Source of the DNA: an uncultured archaeon
GTDB taxonomy: Archaea > Halobacteriota > Methanosarcinia > Methanosarcinales > Methanoperedenaceae
Assembly (NCBI GenBank): GCA_902386085.1
Contig: CABMIA010000185.1
Coordinates: 1 to 30,394 of the forward strand
Reading direction: 5' to 3'
Length of the DNA: 30,394 nt
Positions 17,842-24,572 of this stretch are shown in pieces. Position numbers and translations under genes: made by a program. The notes beneath the pieces were generated by a model. The model searched no databases and was not told where the DNA came from. It saw nothing but the letters and a program-made list of their open reading frames with translations. Within the stretch, counting starts at the first letter, position 1. Every line of letters starts with the position of its first letter.

Positions 17842-18137
17842 GGGTATGAGCGCCCCCACATCCGGGCGCGCCGCCGAGGTTCGGCAAAAGCCGAATCCCT
17901 GCGGGGACGGCGCGCCTTGAAGCGTGGGGAGGCTGGGCGACCCTTCGAACTGCGAAGCTTGCAGATTTCTGTTCATTAAGGTTTGAAGTTGTTCACAAAA
18001 ACGATTGCCTGGGAGTCATTGCGATAACATACATCAAAGCACGCTCCGCAAGGGCAACGTATCGCCGTTGCATTACTCACAAATCATGAGGATTGCCCCC
18101 CGCCCTAAAGGGAGCACGCAAAAGCGAATGTGCGCCC
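17842..18137. ncRNA. GC-rich, highly structured non-coding block (candidate RNA)
   Basis: Part of a 518-bp stretch without a coding gene (17692-18209). Its GC content is far higher than the AT-rich surroundings. Nested pairing on paper: GGGT 17842-17845 with ACCC 17940-17943, CGCCC 17851-17855 with GGGCG 17935-17939, CCAC with GTGG 17924-17927, GGCGCGCCG 17865-17873 with CGGCGCGCC 17908-17916, and an apical hairpin TTCGGC-AAAA-GCCGAA 17880-17895. Three further hairpins follow: CTTCG/CGAAG 17943-17957, GCAACG/CGTTGC 18054-18071, and GCAC/GTGC with an inner GC-AAAA-GC 18114-18133. It does not look like SRP RNA, RNase P RNA or a C/D-box RNA. It could equally be a remnant mobile-element end. Strand is unknown. 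Confidence 0.4.
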
Positions 18138-18209
18138 ACCCGCGAGAACAACCCTTCAGGACATTTTAGCAGAATATACCTGCGGCGCAGGACAGGTTGA
18201 AAAAATAAT

Positions 18210-18590
18210 TCAGGGTGATTCTTGTGCTAATTTTTTTCGTATAAATTCCATAAAATTTCTCATTTGCATTTCAAGCGTAGCAGGCATATCGCTTTCGATC
18301 ACTATTTTCTCATCTTTATTATGAAAATGATGCGGGAATGTGGTTAGATTTGCCCAGGCTTTATGCGGCGCATTATCCTAACGGTATATCGTTCCGTCGG
18401 TCTCAAGCCTGTCCCACTGATAGGAATATTTTCCGGAAATCGAGACCCAGACATCTGCAAAGCTGCCATCGATCAGTTCGATTCTCAGTTTAGCAGGTTC
18501 GCCTGAGGGAAGTTTGATTATTTTTGTTTCAAGAACAACTTCGTTGAACTGCTTCGCTACTGATTCAAGAAACAGGTATGTTTCCAACAT
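18210..18590 (-). pseudogene. TumE-like (DUF6516) toxin gene interrupted by an in-frame TAG
   Basis: The frame from ATG 18590 gives MLETYLFLESVAKQ...GKYSYQWDRLETDGTIYR, then TAG at 18380-18378, then continues in the same frame as DNAPHKAWANLTTFPHHFHN...FIRKKLAQESP to a TGA at 18212-18210. In the TumE/DUF6516 toxin family this junction normally reads RYDNAPHH, so the TAG replaces a Tyr codon by one base. Both halves match the family and total length (126 codons) is normal, so this is one gene with a nonsense mutation. It overlaps the upstream putative antitoxin by 26 bp. TAG is an ordinary stop elsewhere in this window (glyS, ahaC, aroA), which argues against routine readthrough. Confidence 0.75.
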
Positions 18591-18870
18591 GCGAGAGTTC
18601 TTTTTTCAGCTTCTTGATTGTATTTTCAAGATTTTCAAGAGTAATCAAGTCCTCCCAGCCGGGATGTTCTGGGATACTGCCTTCTTTTACCTTTCTTTCA
18701 AATTCTTCCAGTGAAGATACTTTATATCGGGAGATGATCTCAAGTCTATCCCTCATGCTTGCTTTGATCCTGGATTTAATGTATTCTATAATTCCTTCAC
18801 GGATGAGAACATCTTCATTTATTCCAAGATCTTTTGATAAATGCTTAACAGCCTCAATAGAGCCAGCCAT
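18565..18870 (-). CDS. Putative antitoxin paired with the TumE-like toxin
   Basis: A 101-aa, helical and charged protein: MAGSIEAVKHLSKDLGINEDVLIREGIIEYIKSRIKASMRDRLEIISRYKVSSLEEFERKVKEGSIPEHPGWEDLITLENL. Its first 45 residues resemble a short helix-turn-helix or RHH-like segment, followed by a domain with the HPGWEDLITLEN motif seen in proteins encoded next to DUF6516 toxins. Order (antitoxin first, 26-bp overlap) is typical of type II systems. A TATA-like box (CATATATTTAAAG on the plus strand, near 18910-18921) lies upstream. Confidence 0.6.
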   Translation of the reverse strand: MAGSIEAVKHLSKDLGINEDVLIREGIIEYIKSRIKASMRDRLEIISRYKVSSLEEFERKVKEGSIPEHPGWEDLITLENLENTIKKLKKELSHVGNIPVS

Positions 18871-18953
18871 GTGAAACCTTATGTTGTCGATATTTTAAAA
18901 TTCTTTTGTCATATATTTAAAGCTGTTGCAATCGATTTATAGAGGGTGTTTTT

Positions 18954-19130
18954 ATGGATATCAAAGAATATACCAATGTGCTTTGTGCGCGGAAGATCGG
19001 AGGGTTAGAATATAAATGGCGCAATATCGGTTTGTTTTTATGTTCCAATAGATATCATATAAGTCATCACAAAGAAAAACAAGATAATGTAATAAATTTA
19101 GCTTCCATTATTTCAAAGGGTTGGTTATAA
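18954..19130 (+). CDS. Small ORF upstream of the second toxin-antitoxin pair
   Basis: 58 codons from ATG 18954 to TAA 19130, one base before the next gene. The product (MDIKEYTNVLCARKIGGLEYKWRNIGLFLCSNRYHISHHKEK...) is not recognised. GAGGG about 7 nt upstream could serve as a Shine-Dalgarno. Its tight spacing to the 93-aa gene supports expression, but it may be a decayed fragment. Confidence 0.35.
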   Translation: MDIKEYTNVLCARKIGGLEYKWRNIGLFLCSNRYHISHHKEKQDNVINLASIISKGWL

Positions 19131-19131
19131 T

Positions 19132-19413
19132 ATGAACATACGTTACTACATAGATCCTGCAACAGGTAAACCCCATATCTATAACCATCATGTATCTGAA
19201 GATGAGGTTCAGGACGTTTTATTAAAGCCAGCGGAAGACCGCTCAGGCAAAGATGGTTCCCGGGTTGCCATAGGCCAGACCCGAAATGGACGTTTTTTGA
19301 GGGTTATCTACGTTCTTGATACTCAGCCAAAAAGTATTTTTGTCATAACGGCCTTTGATTTAATTGGTAAACCATTGATAGCATACAGGCGCAGGAGCCG
19401 AAAGAACAAATGA
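19132..19413 (+). CDS. Putative type II toxin (small, RelE/BrnT-like fold)
   Basis: A 93-aa basic protein: YYIDPATGKPHIYNHHVSEDEVQDVLLKPAEDRSGKDGSRVAIGQTRNGRFLRVIYVLDTQPKSIFVITAFDLIGKPLIAYRRRSRKNK. The pattern (helix with D/E residues, GxTxxGR.LRV.Y, then a strand ending in FVITA and a basic tail) matches small ribonuclease-type toxins of the BrnT/RelE kind. A 4-bp ATGA overlap with the following gene gives the classic toxin-antitoxin layout, here with the toxin first as in brnTA. The family assignment is by eye. Confidence 0.65.
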   Translation: MNIRYYIDPATGKPHIYNHHVSEDEVQDVLLKPAEDRSGKDGSRVAIGQTRNGRFLRVIYVLDTQPKSIFVITAFDLIGKPLIAYRRRSRKNK

Positions 19414-19640
19414 AAAGTAAATTTCCAAAAGGCTGGGACGAAAAGAGAGTGAGAATAGTTCTGTCTCATTATGAAGAACAAAACGAAGATGAAGCCGAGG
19501 CAGAAGATGAAGCTGCATTTAAGAATAGAAAGAAAACAGCTATGGAAGTCCCGATTCAGTTAGTTTCAAAAGTCCGAGAACTTATTGCGAAACATCAGGC
19601 AATCCGGAATGCTGAAACAACGGTAGATAATACGTCTTGA
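19410..19640 (+). CDS. Putative antitoxin partner of the 93-aa toxin
   Basis: A 76-aa protein with FPKGWDEKRVRIVLSHYEEQNEDEAEAEDEAAFKNRKKTAMEVPIQLVSKVRELIAKHQAIR. It has an acidic centre and a C-terminal segment (AMEVPIQLVSKVRELIAKH) that looks like a CopG-type ribbon-helix-helix DNA-binding end, as in antitoxins of small toxin-antitoxin modules. It overlaps the toxin by 4 bp. Its stop is 17 bp before the left copy of the IS target duplication. Confidence 0.6.
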   Translation: MKSKFPKGWDEKRVRIVLSHYEEQNEDEAEAEDEAAFKNRKKTAMEVPIQLVSKVRELIAKHQAIRNAETTVDNTS

Positions 19641-19657
19641 AATCTTTTATATTATTT

Positions 19658-19666
19658 CACCACTTC
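19658..19666. repeat. IS target-site duplication, left copy (9 bp)
   Basis: CACCACTTC immediately left of the terminal inverted repeat. The identical 9-mer follows the other end at 21234-21242. Confidence 0.9.
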
Positions 19667-19678
19667 AGCCTTGCACTT
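19667..19678. repeat. Left terminal inverted repeat of the IS
   Basis: AGCCTTGCACTT; the reverse complement AAGTGCAAGGCT is at 21222-21233. Homology between the two ends fades after these 12 bp. Confidence 0.9.
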
Positions 19679-19738
19679 TTTAAAATAATTTTGTCATAAT
19701 AACATAATAAATATATCCATTAAGTGTTCAAAGAAATG

Positions 19739-20794
19739 TTATCCACGTACTTTCTGAGGCAAAACACAAGTTGCCACAGGCACAAAACCATCATTTTTAT
19801 GATACAAAAAAGAGCTATTGACATCGATTTTCATGTAGTATGCGACTTCTCCTAATCTACATAGGTTATAGGCAAGAACCTTAAACAGCATTTCATTCAA
19901 CTGCCCTTCGATCCTTCTTGAAGACACAGTACTACCGAAATAATTCTTGATGACAAAGAAAACACTTTCCACCTTTGATCGCTGATGATAGTGTTTCTTG
20001 AATACTTCGAGATTTTTCTTAAACATGGTTATCATGTCTGCCCATGAATAACTTCCTTTGCTCTTAGCAGTGCTATTGGATTTTGGCCAGAAAAAAGGAA
20101 TACCATGTTGTTTTGATACGAGATTACATGCTTCCCTGGAAAGATAACCGGCATCTCCTAACCATTCTTTGATCTTGAAGATTGATGATACCATTTCTAC
20201 CATCGTCTTGAATTGCGTTGGTTCTCTTTGTTTACCGATTGTTGAAACAGCACAGACAACCATCTGGGAAAACGTTCCGATAGTAATGTGGAGTTTTACA
20301 AAATCTTTCTTTTTCGTCTTTTGCCGCAGTTTTTTATTTTTCGAATCTTTTTTCTTTGCCTGTGATTTCAAAATAACTCTGAAATATTCACTTTTGCGAT
20401 CTGTGCCGAAACCAGTAGCATCAGAGGCAAATATTGTTTCCAATGCAGCTATTGGTTGCAGTAGAAAGACCAGAAGTATCCCTAGTAGAATGGTAATTCT
20501 TGGATCTACCATATACCTACGCAGAGTATTGAAATGGGGAACTTTTGCCAGTCCCAGTTCTTTTTGGTATTTTCGTAACTCTCCAATCAAGTTTCTATAG
20601 CTTATTTTATAATATATTTTGAAAATAAGACATATTATAATATCACGTGTTGGCGGTGGTTTTCTTCCTCTCCCTTTATATAATGATGGAAGTGGTACAA
20701 TATCCAAAACAAGTAACAATAGAGATAGAAAAATTTGGAACCTTTGGGTTTTTGTTTCATTATATTCAAACCAGTCACGTTTGGTCGTGCTCAT
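19739..20794 (-). CDS. DDE transposase of the insertion sequence
   Basis: A 351-aa IS4/IS5-type transposase. Likely catalytic triad: D125 (FASDATGFG), D214 (WLGDAGYLS) and E276 (QRSKVESVFFVIKNYFG, the Y(2)R(3)E(6)K-like region). An N-terminal helical DNA-binding part includes RGRKPPPTRDIIICLIFKIYYKISYRNLIGEL. A lysine-rich insert (SQAKKKDSKNKKLRQKTKKKDF, about 144-165) sits between the first two Asp residues. Full length and uninterrupted, so probably active. The ATG overlaps the stop of the preceding 115-aa ORF by 4 bp. Confidence 0.93.
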   Translation of the reverse strand: MSTTKRDWFEYNETKTQRFQIFLSLLLLVLDIVPLPSLYKGRGRKPPPTRDIIICLIFKIYYKISYRNLIGELRKYQKELGLAKVPHFNTLRRYMVDPRITILLGILLVFLLQPIAALETIFASDATGFGTDRKSEYFRVILKSQAKKKDSKNKKLRQKTKKKDFVKLHITIGTFSQMVVCAVSTIGKQREPTQFKTMVEMVSSIFKIKEWLGDAGYLSREACNLVSKQHGIPFFWPKSNSTAKSKGSYSWADMITMFKKNLEVFKKHYHQRSKVESVFFVIKNYFGSTVSSRRIEGQLNEMLFKVLAYNLCRLGEVAYYMKIDVNSSFLYHKNDGFVPVATCVLPQKVRG

Positions 20795-21138
20795 GGTTTG
20801 TTTTTTTCAAGTTTTTCCAAATCTTCTTTTTGCAGTTTGATTTCTTTGCAATATATCTCAGCATCAAATTCTTTTAAAAATTCGAGTACCTTTTTTGCAT
20901 CATTTCTTTTGACGATTATTATGCTTCTGATAGGGTTGATCAGAATGTTGGGTATTTCATCCAGTAGCCCCTTTCTTTCATAGATATATTTTCCTTTCTG
21001 GGAATGATCTTTGTATCCAAATAAACGATTGCAGAATCGTTTCATATCCTTAGATTCGGTTTTTGGTTTATTTCTGAAAGCTATGATTACACCCTCATCG
21101 TCACCATTTTTCCTCTTTAATATTGATGTCAAGAACAT
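20791..21138 (-). CDS. Accessory ORF of the insertion sequence, unknown function
   Basis: A 115-aa charged protein inside the IS, translated ahead of the transposase with ATGA coupling. It shows MFLTSILKRKNGDDEGVIIAFRNKP, a Lys/Arg-rich KRFCNRLFGYKDHSQKGKYIYERKGLLDEIPNILINPIRSIIIVKR and a helical C-terminus (AKKVLEFLKEFDAEIYCKEIKLQKEDLEKLEKN). It may be a DNA-binding helper or regulator of transposition. I do not recognise a named family. It is preceded by a promoter overlapping a 7-bp inverted repeat. Confidence 0.75.
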   Translation of the reverse strand: MFLTSILKRKNGDDEGVIIAFRNKPKTESKDMKRFCNRLFGYKDHSQKGKYIYERKGLLDEIPNILINPIRSIIIVKRNDAKKVLEFLKEFDAEIYCKEIKLQKEDLEKLEKNKP

Positions 21139-21143
21139 AAGTG

Positions 21144-21171
21144 TACGGTATGCAACTTACCGTATAAATAT
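21144..21171 (-). promoter_or_regulatory. IS promoter with overlapping operator-like palindrome
   Basis: On the minus strand a TATA-like CATATTTATACG (21160-21171) lies 22-33 nt before the ATG of the 115-aa ORF. Next to it, 7-bp inverted repeats TACGGTA (21144-21150) and TACCGTA (21158-21164) span the expected transcription start, as a repressor site would. Confidence 0.5.
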
Positions 21172-21206
21172 GTATTGGTCGACCTTTAGGCTACAAAATG
21201 AACTAT

Positions 21207-21884
21207 TTAAAGAAATAATTTAAGTGCAAGGCTCACCACTTCATAACCCAGATACATCTTTAATGAGATCAGCGAGAGTGAAGTTGAAGTGATGTCTCCC
21301 CAGTTGCCTTTATCCTGTTTTCCCAAAAGCCACTGTATAGATGACTCAATATCAGCTTCTCCTGCCAGTATCAATGCCTGCATCGCAAGGTTGCTTGTGG
21401 CTATATGAGTCCATCCGCCAGACTGCCTTTTTGAAAGAAGCCAGCGTGAGCGGTCTTTTATGAAATCATGGTATTTTTTCTTGTTTTGCTTCAAAAGTGC
21501 CGTGATTATCAGGGATGTTGTGCCCACATGTTCCCATTTTTCTCCGTAATTACGCCGCAGCCATTCGCATCCTGACTCGTTTTCTATACCAGCGTCTGCA
21601 AGAGCTACCAGTGCATATGAGGTATCGATCTCGCTATTGCTCCAGTTAGTGTTCTTTTGCTGCTCCAGGATCCAGTTTACAGTATCGGATTGGATTATCC
21701 CGCATCCGGCCAGCGCACCGCACGCTCTTGCCGTATCTAAAACTGATCTGTCCGTTTCCCAGAATGGGCCTTTTTTCTTTGATAACAGTATTTCAATCAG
21801 GCCTGAAGTTGTCTCTTCCCATAACGACAATGCCTGGACGGCTCTGGATAAATCTTTAATTTCCTCGATTTTCTGGTGTTTCAA
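21207..21884 (-). CDS. Squalene-cyclase/prenyltransferase-type alpha-alpha repeat protein, 3' end altered by the IS
   Basis: About 225 aa of alpha-toroid repeats. Units show WL..QQ.....W....DTSYAL.AL..AG (residues about 70-105), W..VGTTSLIITALL, WLLSKRQSGGWTHIATSNLAMQALILAG and WLLGKQDKGNWGDITSTSLSLISL. The catalytic DXDD of true cyclases is not seen, so this is probably a related repeat protein. The first canonical start is TTG 21884, but the repeat pattern continues upstream in frame (STSGIEWLKHQ) to a stop at 21959. A GAGG at 21937-21934 suits a start at CTG 21926 or ATT 21929, so the N-terminus is unsure. The last residues come from the IS: without it the gene would end EVV-K-stop. It lies just downstream of aroA on the same strand. 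Confidence 0.75.
   Translation of the reverse strand: MKHQKIEEIKDLSRAVQALSLWEETTSGLIEILLSKKKGPFWETDRSVLDTARACGALAGCGIIQSDTVNWILEQQKNTNWSNSEIDTSYALVALADAGIENESGCEWLRRNYGEKWEHVGTTSLIITALLKQNKKKYHDFIKDRSRWLLSKRQSGGWTHIATSNLAMQALILAGEADIESSIQWLLGKQDKGNWGDITSTSLSLISLKMYLGYEVVSLALKLFL
21222..21233. repeat. Right terminal inverted repeat of the IS
   Basis: AAGTGCAAGGCT, the exact complement of the left end. It supplies the last codons of the cyclase-repeat ORF. Confidence 0.9.
21234..21242. repeat. IS target-site duplication, right copy (9 bp)
   Basis: CACCACTTC, identical to 19658-19666. On the minus strand it encodes Glu-Val-Val at the end of the cyclase-repeat protein. Confidence 0.9.
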
Positions 21885-21949
21885 CCACTCAATCCCGGAA
21901 GTAGAAGCATTTTGTATAACAGTCAGAATGTTACCTCGATTTTTATCGA

Positions 21950-23224
21950 CTATAATTCAGGCGACTCAACGCCTGCGCCAATCCCCTTCAGATCCTCAAA
22001 GAATCCAGGATAAGAGATGCTCACCGACTCCACCGTATCGATAGTCGTCCCCCCTGCCACCATCCCGGCCACTGCCAGCGCCATCACGATCCGATGGTCG
22101 TCCCAGCCGTGAACTTCTGCCCCCTTCATGCTCCCGCCTTTAATGATCAACCTGTCTTTTTCCTCTGTAATATCAACGCCCATCTTTTTCAGTTCAACAG
22201 TCATTGCATGGAGCCTGTCAGTTTCCTTGTATCTCACATGCTCTGCGTTCTCGATGGCCATCGTCCCCTCCGATGCCGCGCCCAGAACCGCAAGCGTGGG
22301 AACAAGGTCCGGCGTCTTCCCGACATCCACCGTGATGCCTTTCAGCCTGCTCTTGCTAACCCTGACCTCGCCTTTTGTCTCATCCCATGAGATCTGCGCT
22401 CCCATTTTCCGGAGTATCCCGATCAGCGCCGAGTCGCCCTGCTCAGAAGGGTAGAGGTTCTTGATAGTAACATTTCCGCACAGCGCCCCAGCAGCCATCA
22501 TGTAGGAAGCTGAAGAGAAATCACCTGGAACGTTATACGACTTCATATCGTACTCCTGCTCAGGCGGGATGGTAAACTCGTCCGGGCTTTCGGCGATTAT
22601 TTCAGCGCCTGCGCCTTTTAGCATATCGATCGTGATATTGACGTAAGGGCGGGATTTCAGTTCCCCTTTTATCATGACTTTTGTCTCGTTCTCTGCGAAC
22701 GGGCATGCGATAAGAAGTGCGGAAATGAACTGGGAACTCATGGAGCCGTCGATATGGACGTGTCCTCCTCTCATCTTACCCCTCACCACTATCGGCGCCA
22801 TGCCGTTGGCGCGCGTGGAGAACGCCTCGGCCCCAAGGTCGTTTATCGCATTGAGAAGCGGTATATTCGGTCTTGTCCTTATGCTGGCATCCCCGGTTAG
22901 AACCGTAGCGCCGTTCACAAGCGATGCGACTGCTGTCATTATGCGAAGCGTGGTCCCTGAGTTGGCCACATCGATCACATTGTCAGGGATTTTTAATTTC
23001 CCGTCAAACCCCCTGACTATGAGCGAATCTTTTCTTGTCTCTACATTTGCCCCGAAAGCCTCGGATGCCCTTATGGTGGCCTTTGTATCCTCTGAAATCA
23101 GCGGATTGTTGACCTGTGCTTTTTTTGAAAGTGCCGCTATTGCGATCGCCCTGTGCGTATAACTTTTCGATGGAGGAGCGTTGACGGTTCCTTTTACTTC
23201 CGATTTCTGGATCGAGAGTTTCAT
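21950..23224 (-). CDS. aroA: 3-phosphoshikimate 1-carboxyvinyltransferase (EPSP synthase)
   Basis: A 424-aa shikimate-pathway enzyme that transfers enolpyruvyl from PEP to shikimate-3-phosphate. The start at ATG 23224 (MKLSIQKSEVKGTVNAPPSKSYTHRAIAIAAL) gives the usual family length; the open frame upstream to 23341 lies beyond the promoter. Landmarks are PPSKSYTHR, NSGTTLRIM (P-loop-like S3P site), RTRPNIPLL, DGSMSSQFISALLIACPFA, PDLVPTLAVLGA, ENAEHVRYKETDRLHAM and the C-terminal DDHRIVMALAVAG. It ends with TAG at 21952-21950. No Shine-Dalgarno; the start is 26-37 nt from the shared TATA box, so the message is likely leaderless. Confidence 0.96.
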   Translation of the reverse strand: MKLSIQKSEVKGTVNAPPSKSYTHRAIAIAALSKKAQVNNPLISEDTKATIRASEAFGANVETRKDSLIVRGFDGKLKIPDNVIDVANSGTTLRIMTAVASLVNGATVLTGDASIRTRPNIPLLNAINDLGAEAFSTRANGMAPIVVRGKMRGGHVHIDGSMSSQFISALLIACPFAENETKVMIKGELKSRPYVNITIDMLKGAGAEIIAESPDEFTIPPEQEYDMKSYNVPGDFSSASYMMAAGALCGNVTIKNLYPSEQGDSALIGILRKMGAQISWDETKGEVRVSKSRLKGITVDVGKTPDLVPTLAVLGAASEGTMAIENAEHVRYKETDRLHAMTVELKKMGVDITEEKDRLIIKGGSMKGAEVHGWDDHRIVMALAVAGMVAGGTTIDTVESVSISYPGFFEDLKGIGAGVESPEL

Positions 23225-23249
23225 GGAATACGCTAATTGATAATGCGAG

Positions 23250-23261
23250 TATTTATATTTG
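23250..23261. promoter_or_regulatory. Shared bidirectional TATA box between aroA and the coiled-coil gene
   Basis: TATTTATATTTG reads as a TATA box on both strands (minus: CAAATATAAATA). It is 26-37 nt from the aroA ATG (23224) and 42-53 nt from the TTG start of the divergent gene (23303), the only strong TATA element in the 78-bp gap. Confidence 0.5.
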
Positions 23262-23302
23262 ATACGTTTGCTAATTGTGAGTATAAACGAGAAGGGTTTA
23301 AG

Positions 23303-24562
23303 TTGAACTGGATTGAAAGGATTTTTGGGAAAAAGGAACAAGCTTCGCCCGAAATAGGGTTTGATGAACTTACGGGCTGGGTTGAGTCGAGGTCAGGAAA
23401 AATATCCGAAGAAGTAAGCAGGCATGCAGTTTCCCTGTATCCGGATATCGAGAACGCGCTTGGGAAAATTAAGAAAAGCACGGCTTCGCTTGAGAAATCA
23501 ACGCCAGAAGGAAGATTTCATCTCAAACTGGTGAAAATCGCTGCGAGTAACAGGGATAACATGGTAAAACAGATCAGGATGCTTATAGAAAATATAACCA
23601 TCCCGGATGACTCTGACATTAAAACTGTAGTTGGTTTCCATGAAAATTCCATGCAAACCCTGACAGTATGCCTTGAAAATATAATGAAAAGTTACCAGTA
23701 TACAAAAATGGTGTTTTTCGAGGAGTCAAGAGATGTGATCGGGGATGTGAATGCTCTCGGGCGGCTTCTGAACCAGCTTATGGATCCCATCAATGAAAAT
23801 AAAGAAACAATTGATGCTTTCGAGCATGTGTCAGATGCAACTAAGGCCATCAAAAATATGCATTCTGATATTGAAAAAGAGAAAAAAACCATTAAGGACA
23901 GCGATGAAACTGTCGTTCGTTTGAAAAAGGAAATCGAAGATACTCGTAATGATCTTTCAAGACTGAAGGAAAGTAATGAATGGAAACAATACCTCAGTTA
24001 CAGAAATGAACTCGCAGATCTTGAGAAAAAGGCAGAAGAAACGGAATCCGAGATCAATGCCCTGGTCCTGCCCCTGAATAAAGCTCTGGGAAGGCTTCGG
24101 CAATTGAGCGAAAGCGGAAGATATACCATGGCGCCAGACGTCAAAAAAGGTCTCCATTTATGCCTGACAGATCCGAAGTGCATAAATCCCGGGTTCCTTT
24201 TTGAATTTAAAAAGATAATTGAAAGCGACGTAATGGACATCGCTTCGGATAAAAAAAATAAGATGCTTGAACAAATAGGGCTTGTCGAGGCATCTTTCGG
24301 CTCATATAAAGACCGGTATCAAACTCTTATACAGGGAATCGAGGCGAAGAAAAATGATATCTCCAGGCTCAATCTTGCAGCTAAGGAAAATAACCTGGAC
24401 AAAAGGAGTACTGAATTACACAATAAACTGGCTCTTGTTGAAAAAGAACTGGAAATATCAAAAAAGAATTTTGACTCACTTAAATTAAGCATCGAATCAA
24501 AAAAACAGGAACTGCAAGATATTGTTTCGACAGTTGACAGTAAGGTGAAGATTCGTTTTTAG
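23303..24562 (+). CDS. Coiled-coil protein of unknown function
   Basis: A 419-aa protein. I chose TTG 23303 (MNWIERIFGKKEQ...) because GAAGGG at 23291-23296 is 6 nt upstream and the TATA box at 23250 lies inside the longer open frame that begins at 23237. It has a globular N-terminal helical region (about 1-150, including SRHAVSLYPDIENALGKIKKSTASLE) and two long coiled coils: about 185-255 (KNMHSDIEKEKKTIKDSDETVVRLKKEIEDTRNDLSRLKE) and about 310-415. A short hydrophobic-poor hinge carries two Cys (LCLTDPKC). It has no membrane segment and no ATPase motif. It resembles conserved methanogen coiled-coil proteins without an assigned role. Confidence 0.75.
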   Translation: MNWIERIFGKKEQASPEIGFDELTGWVESRSGKISEEVSRHAVSLYPDIENALGKIKKSTASLEKSTPEGRFHLKLVKIAASNRDNMVKQIRMLIENITIPDDSDIKTVVGFHENSMQTLTVCLENIMKSYQYTKMVFFEESRDVIGDVNALGRLLNQLMDPINENKETIDAFEHVSDATKAIKNMHSDIEKEKKTIKDSDETVVRLKKEIEDTRNDLSRLKESNEWKQYLSYRNELADLEKKAEETESEINALVLPLNKALGRLRQLSESGRYTMAPDVKKGLHLCLTDPKCINPGFLFEFKKIIESDVMDIASDKKNKMLEQIGLVEASFGSYKDRYQTLIQGIEAKKNDISRLNLAAKENNLDKRSTELHNKLALVEKELEISKKNFDSLKLSIESKKQELQDIVSTVDSKVKIRF

Positions 24563-24572
24563 AATAGAGCGG

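Larger units (their letters stand above)
19667..21233 (-). mobile_element. Complete insertion sequence, 1567 bp, two ORFs
   Basis: Bounded by perfect 12-bp terminal inverted repeats (AGCCTTGCACTT at 19667-19678, its complement at 21222-21233) and flanked by a perfect 9-bp direct repeat CACCACTTC. It encodes a DDE transposase and a 115-aa accessory ORF overlapping by ATGA, both on the minus strand. The 9-bp duplication and the DDE order resemble the IS4/IS5 supergroup, without a firm family call. Intact ends and duplications mean a fairly recent insertion. It landed in the last codon of the cyclase-repeat gene. Confidence 0.92.

Noticed and set aside
18130..18324. A 64-codon plus-strand frame over the structured block and toxin tail
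   Set aside because: No ribosome-binding site, no recognisable protein pattern, and it is antisense to the conserved C-terminal half of the toxin gene.
18378..18590. A complete 70-aa protein ending at the TAG
   Set aside because: The sequence after the TAG continues the same conserved toxin family in the same frame, so the TAG interrupts a longer gene.
23225..23341. A 39-codon N-terminal extension of aroA
   Set aside because: It would start upstream of the promoter, within the divergent coiled-coil gene, and EPSP synthases begin at the MKLSIQKSEVKG equivalent.
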